NCBI GenBank assembly: GCA_020248865.1 | Contig: JADCGS010000030.1 | Span: 1 to 64,000, forward strand | DNA: 64,000 bases | Origin: Burkholderiales bacterium | GTDB taxonomy: Bacteria; Pseudomonadota; Gammaproteobacteria; Burkholderiales; Burkholderiaceae_F | Reading direction: 5' to 3' | In this document: in pieces, positions 62,032 through 64,000 of the stretch | How the letters are laid out: every line of letters begins with the position of its first letter | Position numbering within the stretch: the stretch's first letter is position 1 | Translations under genes and position numbers: made by a program | Notes under the pieces: generated by a model | Databases searched by the model: none | The model's input: only the letters and a program-made list of their open reading frames with translations | Told to the model about the DNA's origin: nothing

Positions 62032-62061
62032 GCCCGGCCGGCTGCAGGCAGCCGGCCGGGC
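62032..62061 (+). terminator. Strong hairpin after the DUF3108 pair
   Basis: Perfect 14-bp stem GCCCGGCCGGCTGC / GCAGCCGGCCGGGC with a 2-nt loop, 66 bp after the DUF3108 stop. There is no long T-run, but the stem strength and position fit a terminator isolating the formate dehydrogenase promoter. Confidence 0.7.
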
Positions 62062-62217
62062 ATCGGTTCTGTGGCTTTCCGGGCGTCATGTTGCAGTGCG
62101 GGTTGTTGCCTAGTCGGGTTTCCTCCTAGCATGTCGTAACTCGGCTGGTGACAGGTATGCAGCCGCGTCTGGAGCGGCGCTGCGCCCGCAGCGTCGAAAA
62201 CTGACTGGGGATGAACC

Positions 62218-64000
62218 ATGAACGCACCGATGAACCGGAGGCAGTTCTTCCGGATCTGTGCGGCAGGCATGGGCAGCTCTTCCGTGGTGGCGCTGGGCGT
62301 TTCGCCCGGCGCTGCGCAGGCGGAAGTGCGCGCCTTCAAGCTGTCGCGCACGACTGAGACCCGCAGCACCTGCCCGTATTGCTCCGTGAGCTGCGGCGTG
62401 ATCATGTACACGCTCGGCGACAAGGCCAAGAACGTCAAGAGCCGGATCATCCATATCGAAGGCGACCCCGACCACCCGGTCAATCGCGGCACGCTGTGCC
62501 CGAAGGGCGCCGGCCTGCTCGACATGGTGCATTCGCCCAATCGGCTGACGAGCCCCGAGGTGCGCGAGCCCGGTTCCAAGGAGTGGAAGAAGATCTCCTG
62601 GGACGAGGCGATGACGCGCATCGCCAAGCACATGAAGGCCGACCGCGACGCCAACTTCATCGAGAAGAACGACAAGGGCGTCACGGTCAACCGCTGGAAC
62701 ACCCTGGGCATGCTGGTGTCCAGCACCACCTCCAACGAGTCCGGCTATCTCACCGTGAAGACGGCGCGCTCGCTGGGGATGGTCGCTCTCGATACGCAAG
62801 CGCGCATCTGACACGCCCCGACGGTGGCCAGTCTGGCCCCGACGTTTGGGCGCGGTGCGATGACCAATGGCTGGGTCGACATTCGCAATGCCGACCTCAT
62901 CCTGATCATGGGCGGCAACGCCGCCGAAGCGCATCCCTGCGGCTTCAAGTGGGTGACCGAGGCGATCGAGCACCGCAAGGCCAAGCTCGTCGTCGTTGAC
63001 CCTCGGTTCACGCGCTCGGCCGCGGTGGCCGACTACTACGCGCCGGTCCGCGTCGGCACCGACATCGCCTTCCTGGGCGGCGTCGTCAACTACATGCTGG
63101 CCAACAACAAGATCCACATGGATTACGTGAAGGCGTACACCAACGCGCCGTTCCTGATCCGTGAGGACTTCGCCTTCGAGGATGGCCTGTTCTCCGGCTA
63201 CAACGAGGAGCGGCGCAGTTACGACCGCACCACCTGGGCCTACCAGCTCGACAAGGACGGGTACGCGATGGTCGACGAGACCCTCGAGAACCCGCGCTGC
63301 GTGTTCCAGCTGATGAAGACCCACTTCAGCCGCTACACGCCGGAGATGGTCGAGAAGGTCTGCGGCACGCCGAAGGACCAGTTCCTCAAGGTGGCCGAGA
63401 TGATCGGCAGCACGTCCACCACCGACAAGGTGATGACGATCTGCTACGCGCTCGGCTGGACCCAGCACACGCACGGCTCGCAGAACATCCGCACGATGGC
63501 GATGATCCAGCTCCTGCTGGGCAACATCGGCCGGCCGGGCGGCGGCGTCAATGCGCTGCGCGGCCACGCCAACGTGCAGGGCATCACCGACCAGTGCGCC
63601 TACAGCGAGGTGCTGCCGGGCTACCTGTCGGCGCCCACCGATGCCGACGACACGCGCGAGAAGTACATCACGGCGCGCACGCCCAAGCCGCTGCGCCCGA
63701 ATCAGATGAACTTCGCGCAGAACTTCGCCAAGTGGCACACCAGCCAGCAGAAGGCCTTCTTCGGCAACGCCGCGACCAAGGAAAACGACTTCGCGTTCGA
63801 CTGGCTGCCCAAGCGCGACGGCGCCTACGACGTGCTGGCGATCTTCGAGCGCATGCACCAGGGCCGGGTCAACGGCTTCATCTCGCAGGGCTTCAACCCG
63901 CTGGCCGCGCTGCCGAACAAGAAGAAGGTCGGCGCTGCGATGTCCAAGCTCAAGTACCTGGTCATCATCGACCCGCTGCGCACCGAGACCGGCGAGTTCT
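62218..64000 (+). CDS. fdnG: Formate dehydrogenase alpha subunit, selenocysteine-containing (partial)
   Basis: Catalytic Mo/W-bis-MGD subunit of a formate dehydrogenase-N/O type enzyme, oxidising formate to CO2 in the periplasm. It has a Tat signal with NRRQFFRICAAGMGSSSV and the 4Fe-4S motif CPYCSVSCGV...CPKG. The TGA at 62809-62811 is codon 198, placed exactly where FdnG has selenocysteine (ARI-Sec-HAPTVASLAPTFGRG). The same frame then runs on without a stop to the window end through MTNGWVDIRNADLILIMGGN, GWTQHTHGSQNIR and GNIGRPGGGVNALRGHANVQ. At least 594 codons are present, and the 3' end is outside the window. Confidence 0.95.
62809..62855 (+). promoter_or_regulatory. Selenocysteine TGA codon and SECIS element
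   Basis: Immediately after the TGA, the RNA can form a stem-loop topped by GGCC-AGTCT-GGCC (62826-62838). The apical loop with GU lies about 18 nt after the codon, as in E. coli fdnG/fdhF. This is the SelB-binding signal that allows read-through with Sec. Confidence 0.85.

Noticed and set aside
62809..62811. Gene end / frameshift in the formate dehydrogenase
   Set aside because: Sequence on both sides is in one frame and matches FdnG; the TGA sits at the selenocysteine position with a SECIS-like hairpin.

Overview
The window is about 70% GC and densely packed. It most resembles a betaproteobacterium of the order Burkholderiales. The main reasons are a PhaM-type PHA-granule protein, the order argS / SPOR protein / dsbA / SDR, a cytochrome bd operon with cydX, and a B12-dependent LitR light regulator beside a photolyase and a cfa-type lipid cluster. 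The taxon is an inference; there is no rRNA or tRNA gene in the window to support it.

Layout. 1-6.7 kb: recQ, then on the minus strand a GNAT gene, a partly duplicated TerB-like gene flanking a VOC-family gene, and a subtilisin-like protease gene split by an in-frame amber codon and preceded by a stand-alone copy of its propeptide domain. 6.8-10.5 kb: MBL-fold hydrolase, a cystathionine beta-lyase-like enzyme and an old-yellow-enzyme reductase. 10.6-17.3 kb: cydA-cydB-cydX followed by a single-chain CydD-CydC exporter, with a perfect FNR/Anr box upstream of cydA. 17.5-20.6 kb: a divergent P-type ATPase behind a yybP-ykoY-type (manganese) riboswitch candidate. 20.6-27.7 kb: repeat-rich spacer, nitrilase-family enzyme coupled to a BtuF-like binding protein, SDR, DsbA, SPOR protein, argS, VIT-family protein. 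27.8-32.3 kb: LysR regulator with a divergent NADP-binding enzyme, a glyoxalase-like protein and oligopeptidase B.

32.4-42.9 kb is a defence island built as one operon: hsdM, an AlbA/Schlafen-type ATP-binding protein, a short ORF, hsdS, an AbiJ/HEPN-like gene, darT, darG and hsdR. Adjacent genes overlap or are separated by at most about 20 nt. HsdM carries two in-frame copies of a palindromic intergenic-type repeat whose stems differ by paired, compensatory changes.

43.0-56.9 kb: asparaginase, then a light/oxidative-stress lipid cluster. LitR has both the Wx9EH and ExHxxG cobalamin motifs of the CarH/LitR photoreceptors. It diverges from ten minus-strand genes (glutathione peroxidase, FAD oxidase, DUF1365, cfa-like methyltransferase, chalcone-isomerase-like, MFS, DUF3833, SDR, NTF2-like, diiron protein) and precedes DUF2256, an FeS photolyase and another SDR. 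57.0-64.0 kb: FAH-family enzyme, PhaM and a FIST protein in one operon, two tandem DUF3108 proteins ending in a 14-bp-stem hairpin, and the start of a formate dehydrogenase alpha subunit whose apparent stop at codon 198 is a selenocysteine TGA with a SECIS-like hairpin; this gene runs off the window end.

Repeats are a theme. Short tandem repeats of 9 or 12 bp occur at five places, and dispersed or inverted repeats abut the stop codons of two genes.
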